DNA of 64,000 nucleotides, taken from NCBI RefSeq assembly GCF_001458395.1, contig NZ_CYSR01000040.1, forward strand, positions 248,001 through 312,000. The letters run 5' to 3'. Position numbers and translations under genes: made by a program. The DNA comes from Leisingera aquaemixtae (GTDB taxonomy: Bacteria; Pseudomonadota; Alphaproteobacteria; Rhodobacterales; Rhodobacteraceae). The notes below the pieces were generated by a model. That model searched no databases and had not been told where the DNA came from. It saw only the letters and a list, made by a program, of their open reading frames with translations. Shown here piece after piece: positions 52,735 through 61,364 of the stretch; position 1 is the stretch's first letter, and each line of letters begins with the position of its first letter.

Positions 52735-53667
52735 TTATCCCCCTATACTGGCGCGCGGGTTGAACGGGATTTCCCGGGCCATTTGCTCAAACAGTCTGCG
52801 AGCGGTATCGGTCGTGACCTTCGGGTTTACTATCTTGAAAGTTGCGTAGATGTCGCCGGAGGGCGATCCTGGCAGCCCCTTGCCCCTAAGGCGAAGGATC
52901 TGGCCATTGCGGGCGTTGGGCGGCACTTTCACCGCGAGGCTGCCAACTGGCGCGGGCATCCGGATTTTGCCACCGAGAACCGCCTCCCAAGGCGCTAGCG
53001 GCAGATCGAGGTACAGATCCTTTCCGTCGGCCCGGTAAACCGGGTGGGGTGCAAAAAACACTTCCAGCAGAAGGTCGCCGGGCGGACCGCCGCCGGGAGA
53101 CTGCGGACCTTGGCCGGGCAGACGGATGTGCTGGCCTTCCACAATCCCCTTGGGGATATAGACCGGGATATCGCGGGACTTCAGCTGTACGGTCCCATCT
53201 TCGGCTGCTACAGGGGTCTGCAGCGTCAGCACCCGGCTGCCGCCAGTGTAGGCGTCCGGGATATCGATCCGGATGCGGGCATGCTGGCTGGTGCTGCGTT
53301 CGTGCCTTGCCTTGGCAAAGGGCGAGGGCCGACGGAACAGGGTTTCGAAGAAGTCGCTGAAAACTTCGCCCCGATCAGTGCCGCCGCTGGTAAAGCTGAA
53401 CCCCTGCTGCCAGCCTGGCGGCGGTGTGAAGGCCCCGCCGGAGGATTGTTGCTGCTGGTTCCAGAGCCGGTCATAGGCGGCGCGCCGCTCTGGATCCTTC
53501 AGCACCTCGTAGGCTTCGGTAATCTCCCGGAACCGCGTCTCGGCCTCGGGAGAGGCGTTGATGTCGGGATGAAACTGACGTGCCAGCCCGCGGTAGGCTC
53601 GCTTGATCTCTTCGCTGCCGGCGTCCTTCTGCAACTCCAACGCCTGGTAATAATCCTTGAACTCCAT
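52735..53667 (-). CDS. cbpA: DnaJ-type co-chaperone CbpA
   Basis: A 310-residue class II J-protein. The J domain (about 1-70) starts MEFKDYYQALEL and has HPD in ARQFHPDINAS; a G/F-poor linker follows. The C-terminal substrate domains (RIRIDIPDAYTGGSRVLTLQTP, VYIPKGIVEGQHIRLPGQG, DLYLDLPLAPWEAVLGGKI) have no zinc finger, so it is CbpA and not DnaJ. GGAGGC precedes the ATG at 53667, and the FNR-type box is 67.5 bp upstream. Operon with cbpM. Confidence 0.93.
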   Translation of the reverse strand: MEFKDYYQALELQKDAGSEEIKRAYRGLARQFHPDINASPEAETRFREITEAYEVLKDPERRAAYDRLWNQQQQSSGGAFTPPPGWQQGFSFTSGGTDRGEVFSDFFETLFRRPSPFAKARHERSTSQHARIRIDIPDAYTGGSRVLTLQTPVAAEDGTVQLKSRDIPVYIPKGIVEGQHIRLPGQGPQSPGGGPPGDLLLEVFFAPHPVYRADGKDLYLDLPLAPWEAVLGGKIRMPAPVGSLAVKVPPNARNGQILRLRGKGLPGSPSGDIYATFKIVNPKVTTDTARRLFEQMAREIPFNPRASIGG

Positions 53668-53727
53668 GCCAGCGCCTCCGCTGCTCCAGTCCTTCCGCAA
53701 CTGTGCCACACCGGGGCCGGGGCGCGG

Positions 53728-53741
53728 TTGACGGCCATCAA
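53728..53741. promoter_or_regulatory. FNR-type box TTGACGGCCATCAA
   Basis: TTGAC-N4-ATCAA centred 67.5 bp before cbpA (minus). It is the only box in the 700-bp space that separates cbpA from the divergent Fnr-like regulator. Confidence 0.75.
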
Positions 53742-54372
53742 TGCCGTACAGTCGGGAATCTGCGACATTTGTGCGGTACGCAGCTTGTCCCCATGACGGC
53801 TAGATGCTGCCGGAGCTTTCCGGCTGCCGCGGAACCTCCTTCAGCCGGGAAATCCGGCCAGGACAACCGGCTGAAGGATCAATCGGACAGAGGAGCTTTG
53901 GGTGTCTTCAAGAGTACGCGGCTTTCAGCTTGCAGGACGGGTGCCGCTGGGCGGGGACAATAAGGTATTTGTTGTCTGGGGCATGAGGCTGGCCGGGTAG
54001 CTGAGGACCTGGAGGCTTTTGCCCGGCGAAAGAAGTTTTTTTTGTGACGCATTTCAAGCCGGAAACGGCACAGGCTGAGGAACGGATAATCGGGGTCTGT
54101 GCCGGCTGAAAATGCCTTTGCACAGCAGTGGTCCGCGGCAGGCCGAGAAGAGAGCAGACTGTTCGGGGGAAGGTCTGCTGCCAGCCGCGGATCACGAAAC
54201 AATTTTGCACTGAAAGTTTCACAGCTTTGGGAGCGCTTTGCGCACAATTCTTTACAAAACAGTCTCTTCCTCAAAACAGCGTGCAGGTGCAGACTGGCAC
54301 TCCGCTGGCAGCGCTGCGCCGGTGAGTCGCGCCGTGCCTGCCTGGTTCATCCTGTCTGGGGGGAGAGCCGGA
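53742..54372. other. Long gene-free leader before the Fnr-like regulator
   Basis: About 630 bp without a convincing gene; the open frames on both strands are low-complexity and unsupported. It contains a strong hairpin (53838-53877), a run of eight T at about 54036 and an AT-rich patch near 54230-54270 (TTTGCGCACAATTCTTTACAAAA) that could hold the regulator's promoter. No FNR-type box lies close to the regulator itself. A small RNA is possible. Confidence 0.5.
53838..53877. repeat. 11-bp inverted repeat (stable hairpin)
   Basis: CCTTCAGCCGG (53838-53848) and CCGGCTGAAGG (53867-53877) are perfectly complementary around an 18-base loop that itself holds CCGGCC. There is no T-run after it, so it is not a standard terminator. 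Confidence 0.7.
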
Positions 54373-55209
54373 ATGCATTATGGGAAAGTCACAGCCACTG
54401 CTTCAGCAGGGCGTTGCCGGGAGTGCCCGGTCAGCCACTTGAGTATTTGCGCAGCAGCGGGAGAGCAAGCCTTTGCTTCATTTTCAAGCCGGGCCCGTCT
54501 GGCAGGGTTCCGGGCGGGGGAAACGATTGTGCCGCAGGGCGAAGAGGCCGGGCACGGCGGCATCATCGTGGAAGGCGCGGTGAAAATCGTTTGCATTACG
54601 GAAGCCGGTGCAGCGTATGTGCTGCAGGTGCTGCAACCAGGTGAATGGGTCGGTCCGGTGTTTCCGGAACGGCCGGGAGTTGCCTGGGAGGCCGCGAGCG
54701 ATGTCATGCTATGTTGGATCGCGCTGCCCGCGCTGGAGACGCTAATGCAGATGGAACCCAAGCTAAGCCGGGCGTTGCTCGCCTCAGTCACCCGACAGTT
54801 GAAAGCACAGTGGGACTGGGCAGTGCTGCTGCGCAGCGGCGGCACATTGGGTAGGATTGCCAGCTGGCTGCTGCGCGAGGTTGAGGGGGCAGGTGCTGGT
54901 CAGGGCAACTGTAGCGAAGGTGCCGTTGTGGTTATCGACCTGCGGCGCCGGGATTTGGCCTCGTTGCTGGATATGACGGTGGAGACCCTGTGCCGGGGAT
55001 TGAGCCAGCTGGAGCAGCGCCAAGCCATTGTCATGCTGACGCCTAAACAGGCGGCGGTAAGCAATATGGGTGTGTTGCAGCAGATCGCTAACGGCGAGCG
55101 TGGCGCAGGGGAGGGAAAGGCAGCAAAGAGAGTACTGCGGTCGAATAATTCTCACATTGTGACGCAGTCGCCGTCTGCCATCGGCGAAGCTTTCTTTCGC
55201 GGCGCTTGA
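54373..55209 (+). CDS. Crp/Fnr-family regulator, FnrL-like with Fe-S cluster cysteines
   Basis: The 278-residue protein has an N-terminal CRECPVSHLSIC motif (Cys15, Cys18, Cys26; CxxCx7C as in FnrL) and a fourth cysteine, Cys114 in VMLCWIALPALETL, aligning with FNR Cys122: the full set for an O2-labile 4Fe-4S cluster. The cyclic-nucleotide-fold sensor is followed by an HTH (RRDLASLLDMTVETLCRGLSQLEQ). The recognition helix has E-x-x-C-R where FNR has E-x-x-S-R. About 50 extra residues lie at the C-terminus. GGAG precedes the ATG at 54373. It is the likely local controller of the TTGAC-N4-GTCAA boxes. Confidence 0.88.
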   Translation: MHYGKVTATASAGRCRECPVSHLSICAAAGEQAFASFSSRARLAGFRAGETIVPQGEEAGHGGIIVEGAVKIVCITEAGAAYVLQVLQPGEWVGPVFPERPGVAWEAASDVMLCWIALPALETLMQMEPKLSRALLASVTRQLKAQWDWAVLLRSGGTLGRIASWLLREVEGAGAGQGNCSEGAVVVIDLRRRDLASLLDMTVETLCRGLSQLEQRQAIVMLTPKQAAVSNMGVLQQIANGERGAGEGKAAKRVLRSNNSHIVTQSPSAIGEAFFRGA

Positions 55210-55261
55210 TCAGCCAAAACCTGCCGGGACCCGAGCGGGCAGGGCAGGAACCAGCCGGCCT

Positions 55262-55275
55262 ATGACCGCTGTCAA
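55262..55275. promoter_or_regulatory. FNR-type box ATGACCGCTGTCAA
   Basis: First base deviates; the other positions match. Centred 79.5 bp before the gene at 55348. Confidence 0.6.
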
Positions 55276-55347
55276 TGCCCCTCCGGCAGGGGTGTGGTTT
55301 GGGTGGCCTTGTTCATACTATTGCGGAGCAAAATCCCGGAGGGTGTC

Positions 55348-55734
55348 ATGAAAGTGTCCAGTCAGCAAATTCAGAATGAGCGACCAGCCATGGCTGCGGA
55401 TCGAACGGTCCCTTTGCCGGTAGCGCAGGCAATGCAGGTCTGTGCCGAAGTCTGGGGGGAGGCCTGCAGTTTCACCATGGCCCGTCTCGACGAAAACTTC
55501 AAAACGCAGCACTGCATACTGGGCTGCATCAGTCTTGACGAGATCCAGATGGTGCAGTGGCGCCATGTTCAGAAGATGATGGATGATTACCACGAAGAAG
55601 CCGGGCGAATGGCCCGGTACTGGCAGGGATTGCCGGAAACTCCGCGGTTTCAGCCTGCGCCGTGGGGGCAACAGCCGGCAGGGCGCCGCGATGGAAAGGC
55701 TCCGGAGCACCCGGCTGGCAGTCAGGCAGCGTAG
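55348..55734 (+). CDS. Hypothetical protein, weakly phasin-like
   Basis: A 128-residue protein: a variable start, then an amphipathic helical middle (VAQAMQVCAEVWGEACSFTMARLDENFKTQ...QVQWRHVQKMMDDYHEEAGRMARYWQGL-like) resembling phasin-type helices, and a Pro/Gly-rich tail. No family assignment is secure. GGAGGG precedes the ATG at 55348 and an FNR-type box lies 79.5 bp upstream. Confidence 0.65.
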   Translation: MKVSSQQIQNERPAMAADRTVPLPVAQAMQVCAEVWGEACSFTMARLDENFKTQHCILGCISLDEIQMVQWRHVQKMMDDYHEEAGRMARYWQGLPETPRFQPAPWGQQPAGRRDGKAPEHPAGSQAA

Positions 55735-55752
55735 GGTCTGCGGTCCGGCGGG

Positions 55753-55766
55753 TTGACTGCTGTCAA
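55753..55766. promoter_or_regulatory. FNR-type box TTGACTGCTGTCAA
   Basis: Perfect repeat centred 77.5 bp before SPW 3; the following Hsp20 and Lon genes show no box of their own and probably share this promoter. Confidence 0.75.
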
Positions 55767-55836
55767 TGAAATCCTGTGCCGATGCGGCAGACTGGAGGTA
55801 AGGCAGTTTTCTGCCGTTTGGGGAAAGGACGTGCCG

Positions 55837-56193
55837 ATGATACGCAAGCATTGGCAGAATTGGATCATCACCGCCCTGGGTTGCTGGCTCGCCGTCACGC
55901 CGTGGCTTCATAATTCAGGGCTAGCCGACGGCGGTTTGGCCATCCCGGTCAGCTGGAGCTTCATCGCAGCCGGATCGGCAGCCGCAGTCCTGGCGGCCGC
56001 AGCCCAGTACACAGGAAACAGCTGGGAGGAATGGGGCTGCGTGGCAATTGGTCTTTGGCTGGTCCTCTCGCCTTGGACACTTGGATTTACTGACAATGGG
56101 CCGGTTGCATGGACGGCGGTTCTAAGCGGTGGGGCTATCATGGTGCTGGCCGGTTGGTGCATCGCGCAGGACCCCTGGCGGAGGAAAACCTGA
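55837..56193 (+). CDS. SPW-repeat membrane protein 3
   Basis: A 118-residue protein with four predicted membrane helices and two repeats, CWLAVTPWLHNSG and LWLVLSPWTLGF. The N-terminus IRKHWQNWIITALG parallels the other two SPW proteins. AAGGA is upstream of the ATG at 55837. It precedes hsp20 by 81 bp in the same direction. The three copies in one island suggest family expansion. Confidence 0.85.
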   Translation: MIRKHWQNWIITALGCWLAVTPWLHNSGLADGGLAIPVSWSFIAAGSAAAVLAAAAQYTGNSWEEWGCVAIGLWLVLSPWTLGFTDNGPVAWTAVLSGGAIMVLAGWCIAQDPWRRKT

Positions 56194-56274
56194 CCCAGCG
56201 CTTGGCAGGCGGATGCTCTGAGGCCTGCGGCAGAAACTCCGGGTAAGGGATACTAGGATAAACTTTGGTGAAGC

Positions 56275-56694
56275 ATGGACCGTCAGCCTCCTGAGAACAT
56301 GTTGCTTTCCGAAGCGATGGCGCAGCTTGCGGCGACAGAGAAGTTCTGCCGTCAGCTGTTTCTGCTCACATCCTTGCAGGACGGGCAGCCCTGCTGGGAA
56401 CCGCCGGTGGATCTCTTGGAAACCGACGACGAGCTGCTTGTCTATGTGGTGTTGCCAGGCGCCAAGGCCGATGACGTTGAGGTGCGCATCAGAAACAACG
56501 AACTGATCATCCGGGGGCGGCGGGAGCCGCCGCCGGAGCTGTGCCATGCCACAGTGATCCGGCTAGAGCTGCCCTTTGGCCGGTTCGAACGGCGCATTCC
56601 GATCCCGCCGGGCACCTATGCCGTCAAGCGGCAGACGGTGCGGGGGCATTTGCTGATCCGGCTGTGCAAGAGCGGAGAGGGAGAGACGGCATGA
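56275..56694 (+). CDS. Hsp20/alpha-crystallin small heat-shock protein
   Basis: The 139-residue protein has an alpha-crystallin domain (about 48-135): PPVDLLETDDELLVYVVLPGAKADDVEVRIRNNELIIRGRRE, then ELPFGRFERRIPIPPGTY. The C-terminal IxI motif is degenerate (LLIRL). It holds unfolded proteins for refolding or degradation. Its stop overlaps the lon ATG (ATGA), so holdase and protease are made together. Confidence 0.9.
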   Translation: MDRQPPENMLLSEAMAQLAATEKFCRQLFLLTSLQDGQPCWEPPVDLLETDDELLVYVVLPGAKADDVEVRIRNNELIIRGRREPPPELCHATVIRLELPFGRFERRIPIPPGTYAVKRQTVRGHLLIRLCKSGEGETA

Positions 56695-59084
56695 ACCAAG
56701 CCAGCGCTTCAGATATGGCCCAGCTGCAGGACATGCAGAACGTTCCGTTGCCGGAAGACGGGTTGATTCTGCTGCCGGTGCGCGACGTGGTCGCCTTTCC
56801 CGGCACAGTCTTCCCTGTCTCTACCGGGCGAGCCAAATCCATTGCGGCAATCCAGCAGGCGATCCGCCAGTCGCGGCCTGTAGGGCTGCTGCTGCAGCGC
56901 AACCCGGCGGTCAGCGATCCCAGGGCGGAGGATCTATTTCGCATTGGCTGCGCTGCGAATATCCTTCGGCTGATGACTTCGCCCGACGGCGCGCATCACA
57001 TAATCTGCCAGGGAGTGGCCCGGTTTAGGCTGGTCGAGATGCTGAAGGGGCCGCCGTTTCCGGTGGGCCGGGTGCTGAACCTGCCAGATGTGACCAGCCA
57101 TCTGCCGCAGGTCGAGGCCCGGTTTTTGCATCTCAGAAGCCAAGCGGCAGAGCTGCTGTCGCTGTTGCCGCAGAGCCCCGCTGGGTTGGAGGAGGCGGCC
57201 CAAGCAGCCACCGAGCCGGGGGCGTTGGCGGATCTGGCAGCGGCCTATTCCGACATCCCAATTGAGGATCGGCAAGAGATCCTTGAAACCGTCGATATTG
57301 CTGCCCGGTTGGACAAGGTGTCGAAGATCCTGGCGCGGCGGCTGGAAGTGCTGCGCATCACCCGAGAGATCAGCGAACAGACGCGCGCTGCTTTTGACGA
57401 ACGCCACCGCGAGGCAATCCTGCGCGAGCAGTTGGCGGCAATCCAGCATGAGCTGGGCGAGGACGGCGGCAATGCGGAGGAGATTGCTCAACTGGGCGAG
57501 GCAATCACTCGGGCCGGCATGCCACCGGAAGCCGAGGCAATGGCACGCAAGGAACTGGCCCGCTATGCGCGCCTGTCTGACGCTGCGGGGGAAGGGGCGG
57601 TTCTGCGAAACTGGCTCGACTGGATGGTGGAATTGCCCTGGCAGGCGCCAAGCGGCCGACCGGTTAGCCTGATCCAAGCGCGGGGCATTCTGAACGCCGA
57701 CCACTATGGGCTGGAAAAAGTCAAAGCGCGGATCATCGAGTTCCTGGCTGTGCGCAAGTTATCACCTGAAAGCCGGGCGCCGATCCTGTGCTTTTCCGGG
57801 CCGCCAGGGGTTGGAAAAACCTCCCTGGGCCAGTCGATTGCGCGCGCCCTGGGGCGGACCTTTGGCCGGGTCAGCCTGGGCGGGGTGCATGACGAGGCCG
57901 AGATCCGGGGCCACCGGCGCACCTATATCGGGGCGCTGCCCGGCAGTATTATTCAGGCGGTGCGGCGGGCCGGCAGCCGAGATTGCGTGCTGATGCTGGA
58001 TGAAATCGACAAGCTGGGCCACGGTGTCCAGGGCGATCCCTCCGCAGCGCTTCTGGAAGTGCTGGACCCGGAACAGAACAGCACATTCCGCGACAATTAC
58101 CTTGGGGTGGATTTCGACCTGTCTCGAGTGGTGTTCCTGACCACGGCCAACATGCTGGAAGGCATTCCGCGGCCGCTCCTGGACAGGATGGAGGTAATCA
58201 GCCTGCCGGGGTACACCGAAGAAGAAAAGCTGGAGATCGCCAAGCGCTATCTGGTGCCGCGGCAACTGAGGGCCAACGGTTTGATGTACGAGCGCCTCCG
58301 GTTCACACCGCCGGCGCTGCGGCTGATAATCCGCAGCTATACCAGGGAAGCCGGGGTGCGCCAGCTGGAACGTCAGATCGGCGCCGTCCTGCGGGCTGCA
58401 GCTGTGCGCTATGCTGAAGGCAAGCCAGCGAAAAACAAGCTTGGGGTGGATCAGGTGGAGGCCGCGCTGGGTGCGCCGCTGTTTGAAAATGAGACCGCGC
58501 TGCGCATCAGTACGCCGGGAGTTGCCACCGGGCTGGCCTGGACGCCTGCCGGAGGCGACATCCTGTTTATCGAGGCCAGCCGAGCGCCGGGCAAGGGGCG
58601 GCTGATCCTCACTGGCCAATTGGGTGAGGTGATGCGGGAAAGCGCCCAGACCGCGTTGTCGCTTTTGAAGGCCCAGGCCGGGAGTCTGGGTCTGGAGGCC
58701 AAGAGCTTTGACAGCGTTGACATTCACGTCCACGTGCCCGCCGGCGCCACGCCAAAGGACGGTCCCAGCGCCGGGGTAGCGATATACACCGCACTGGCTT
58801 CCCTGTTTCTGGATCGTACTGTGCGCAACGATACTGCGATGACTGGAGAGATATCGCTGCGCGGGGTGGTGTTGCCAGTGGGCGGAATCAAGGAAAAAGT
58901 GCTGGCCGCCGCTGCAGCGGGGATTAACCGGGTGATGCTGCCCGCGCGCAACCGGCGCGATCTGGAGGACATTCCCGAGAGCACCCGTAAGCAGCTGGAT
59001 TTCATCTGGCTCGACACTGCCAGCGAGGCGCTGCGCAAAGCGCTGCAGCGCGCTGCGGGCAGAAAGGGCGCATCGGCTGGGTAG
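56691..59084 (+). CDS. lon: ATP-dependent protease Lon (LonA type), accessory copy
   Basis: A 797-residue protein with a LON substrate-binding domain (LILLPVRDVVAFPGTVFPV at about 25-45) and a helical linker (REAILREQLAAIQHELGEDG). The AAA domain has Walker A GPPGVGKTS (Lys376) and Walker B VLMLDEIDKLG. The protease domain has catalytic Ser693 (KDGPSAGVAI) and Lys734 (GGIKEKVLAA). It overlaps hsp20 by four bases with a GGAG-rich ribosome site. Since Rhodobacterales usually carry lon elsewhere, this is likely a second, stress-regulated copy (inference). Confidence 0.94.
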   Translation: MNQASASDMAQLQDMQNVPLPEDGLILLPVRDVVAFPGTVFPVSTGRAKSIAAIQQAIRQSRPVGLLLQRNPAVSDPRAEDLFRIGCAANILRLMTSPDGAHHIICQGVARFRLVEMLKGPPFPVGRVLNLPDVTSHLPQVEARFLHLRSQAAELLSLLPQSPAGLEEAAQAATEPGALADLAAAYSDIPIEDRQEILETVDIAARLDKVSKILARRLEVLRITREISEQTRAAFDERHREAILREQLAAIQHELGEDGGNAEEIAQLGEAITRAGMPPEAEAMARKELARYARLSDAAGEGAVLRNWLDWMVELPWQAPSGRPVSLIQARGILNADHYGLEKVKARIIEFLAVRKLSPESRAPILCFSGPPGVGKTSLGQSIARALGRTFGRVSLGGVHDEAEIRGHRRTYIGALPGSIIQAVRRAGSRDCVLMLDEIDKLGHGVQGDPSAALLEVLDPEQNSTFRDNYLGVDFDLSRVVFLTTANMLEGIPRPLLDRMEVISLPGYTEEEKLEIAKRYLVPRQLRANGLMYERLRFTPPALRLIIRSYTREAGVRQLERQIGAVLRAAAVRYAEGKPAKNKLGVDQVEAALGAPLFENETALRISTPGVATGLAWTPAGGDILFIEASRAPGKGRLILTGQLGEVMRESAQTALSLLKAQAGSLGLEAKSFDSVDIHVHVPAGATPKDGPSAGVAIYTALASLFLDRTVRNDTAMTGEISLRGVVLPVGGIKEKVLAAAAAGINRVMLPARNRRDLEDIPESTRKQLDFIWLDTASEALRKALQRAAGRKGASAG

Positions 59085-59293
59085 GGGGCAATTACACTCC
59101 GGGCAGATGAATGCCCTTGAGGCGTCCAGCGGTGCCAATCTGCGATTGCAAATTCTTCATTTTCTATCATCACATGATCTTCGGTTGGGAAAGTCGGCAC
59201 AATGCCGTCGGCCAGTGTCAGCAAGCAGTCTTCATCACATGCCTCTAAAGGCGGGGCACAAGGATCCGGCATATTGCATCAAACTCGGTGCTC

Positions 59294-59413
59294 ATGATGT
59301 TGATACTTCTGCGTGGGCAGTGTCTGGGCCGCCTTGCTGGGCTGAGCCTGCTCGCAGGGTTTTCGATTTTTCTGGAGGGCGCAGGCATGAGGGGAGCTGA
59401 GCGGTGTTCATAG
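59294..59413 (+). CDS. Possible 39-residue membrane peptide
   Basis: ATGATG start and one hydrophobic segment (LAGLSLLAGFSIFL). It overlaps the start of the SLC13 gene by ten bases in another frame. No homology; reported because of the overlap and single-helix form. Could be chance. Confidence 0.3.
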   Translation: MMLILLRGQCLGRLAGLSLLAGFSIFLEGAGMRGAERCS

Positions 59414-61191
59414 ATCCGGGCAACTTTGCTCCGGCGCTGGCGCTGGCATTGACGGTAATGGTCTTTGCTGCCTTTGCCAGCGAGCGGTGGCCTGCGGATC
59501 TGGTGGCCTTCACCGGTGCCTGCGCCGCGCTGGCGCTGGGACTGGTAAGCACGGAGGATGTGCTAGCGGCACTGGCAAATCCGGCACCGGCAACAATTGG
59601 CGTCATGTTCATTCTGAGTGCCGCGCTGGTGCGGACCGGGGTGCTGGAAGGGCTGACCAGCTTCATGGCGCGGATGGCAAAACGCCATGCTGTCCTAGCG
59701 GTGGCAGCTTTCTTTGCCACGGCGGCTGCGGCTTCGGCGGTACTGAACAACACGCCGGTGGTAATGGTGCTGATCCCGGTTGCTATCGGCCTCGCCCGGC
59801 AGGCCGGTACGGTCCCGTCCAAGCTGCTGATCCCCTTGTCTTATTCTGTGATTCTGGGCGGCACGGTCACTATGATCGGCACCTCCACCAACCTCTTGGT
59901 GGACGGGGTCGCCCGTGGCCTGGGGATGGTTCCGTTCGGGCTGTTCGAGATTGCGCCGCTGGGGCTTGCGGTTGCATTGGCGGGGGGCGGGTTCCTGACT
60001 CTGGCCGGGCGGCATCTGCTTCCGGAGAGGGTAACGGTTACTGCCCAGACGGCTGAGCGGGAGGCGAAGAGCTGGCTGGTGGATGTCTTCATCCCAGCGG
60101 GCTCGCCGCTGATTGGCGCGCCACCGCTTACGGCGTTGGAGCTGACACGGGGCGGTACGCGAGTGATAGACGTGGTGCGCGGCGATGCGTCACTGCGCCG
60201 CGATCTGGCGGCGGTACGGCTGGAGGCCGGAGATATTGTGGTGCTGAAAGCCCGTGACAGCGCACTGATGGCCTTCAGCGAAGGAACCGCGCGGGGAGCC
60301 GGGATTCCGGACTTAGAGAGCGGCCGCACCCGATTGTCACAAACTGCTGAACTGCTGGTGGGGCCGGGGTCAAAGGCCGTGGGTCGCACCTTGGGGCGGC
60401 TGCGCTGGCGGCGGCGGTTTGGGGTCTATCCCTTGGCGCTGCACCGAAAAGGCGCCTCTGCCGGGAGGCGTCTGGAAAATACCGTGTTGCGGGTAGGGGA
60501 CACGTTGCTGGTGGAGGGAACGCTTGCTGACATTCAGCGGCTAGCTCTGGAGCAAAGCCTAGTGAGGCTGGTGCAGCGGCAGGCCCGCGCCTTCCGGCAC
60601 CGCAAGGCGCCGCTGGCAGTGGCGATCCTGCTGGGAGTTGTGGTGCTGGCTGGGTTTAATGCGGCGCCGATCCTAGCGTTGGCGCTGATTGGAGCGGCAC
60701 TGGTGATGCTGACACGCTGCATCGAGCCGGACGAGGCGTTTTCGGCGGTGGACGGTCGTCTGCTGATCCTTATTGTTTCAATGCTTGTTATCGGCCGCGC
60801 ATTGGACAGCAGCGGCGCCGTCGAGCTGATTGTTGGAGCGCTGAAACCGTTGATGGCCTTGGCAGGGCCATGGGTGGCGCTGGCCATTGTCTATGCCGTA
60901 ACTTCGGTGCTGACCGAAGTTCTGACCAACAGCGCGATTGCGGTGATCATGACGCCGCTGGCAGCGGGGCTTGCGGCAGCCCTGGGAGTGGATCCGCGTC
61001 CATTTGTCGTGGCGGTGATGTTTGCGGCATCCGCCAGTTTCGCCACCCCGATCGGTTATCAGACAAACACTCTGGTCTATGGAGCAGGCGGCTACAAGTT
61101 CGCGGATTTCCTGCGTATCGGCGTGCCAATGAACATAGTCACAGGCGCGGTTACCGTGCTCTTGATCCCGCTGTTGTGGCCGCTGGCTTGA
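59404..61191 (+). CDS. SLC13-family permease with two TrkA-C (RCK_C) domains
   Basis: A 595-residue transporter with about ten to twelve membrane helices split by a central cytoplasmic pair of TrkA-C domains (about 220-390; VDVFIPAGSPLIGAPPLTALELTRGGTRVIDVVR and GVYPLALHRKGASAGRRLENTVLRVGDTLLVEG). The SLC13/CitT-like signatures NNTPVVMVLIPVAIG and FATPIGYQTNTLVYGAGGYKF are visible. The substrate is likely an anion (dicarboxylate or sulfate) but is not determined. The start is GTG at 59404 with GGGGAG upstream. Confidence 0.9.
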   Translation: MFIDPGNFAPALALALTVMVFAAFASERWPADLVAFTGACAALALGLVSTEDVLAALANPAPATIGVMFILSAALVRTGVLEGLTSFMARMAKRHAVLAVAAFFATAAAASAVLNNTPVVMVLIPVAIGLARQAGTVPSKLLIPLSYSVILGGTVTMIGTSTNLLVDGVARGLGMVPFGLFEIAPLGLAVALAGGGFLTLAGRHLLPERVTVTAQTAEREAKSWLVDVFIPAGSPLIGAPPLTALELTRGGTRVIDVVRGDASLRRDLAAVRLEAGDIVVLKARDSALMAFSEGTARGAGIPDLESGRTRLSQTAELLVGPGSKAVGRTLGRLRWRRRFGVYPLALHRKGASAGRRLENTVLRVGDTLLVEGTLADIQRLALEQSLVRLVQRQARAFRHRKAPLAVAILLGVVVLAGFNAAPILALALIGAALVMLTRCIEPDEAFSAVDGRLLILIVSMLVIGRALDSSGAVELIVGALKPLMALAGPWVALAIVYAVTSVLTEVLTNSAIAVIMTPLAAGLAAALGVDPRPFVVAVMFAASASFATPIGYQTNTLVYGAGGYKFADFLRIGVPMNIVTGAVTVLLIPLLWPLA

Positions 61192-61364
61192 GTCTGGTGG
61201 ACAGCTAGGGGATGTGGAAAGGGGCGGGTTTGCGCGGGGTTGGGTAAGTAACTGAATTTGCTTTTTTAAAAGTTTACTTTGTTCCCTTGCCTTCAACGAT
61301 TGCCGGTCCCATTTCAACGATAGGCAGCTCATGACGGGTTGCCGGGTTTCTGATGGAGAAACAC

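Noticed and set aside
53879-54274. 131-codon minus-strand frame in the gap before the Fnr-like gene
   Set aside because: No ribosome site, low complexity and Cys/Arg-rich without pattern; treated as non-coding.
57762-59138. 458-codon minus-strand frame opposite lon
   Set aside because: Shadow of the AAA and protease domains of lon, which are unmistakable on the plus strand.
58724-59272. 182-codon minus-strand frame after lon
   Set aside because: Its first 60 residues look somewhat protein-like (MPDPCAPPLEACDEDC), but two thirds run antisense to lon and no family is recognised.
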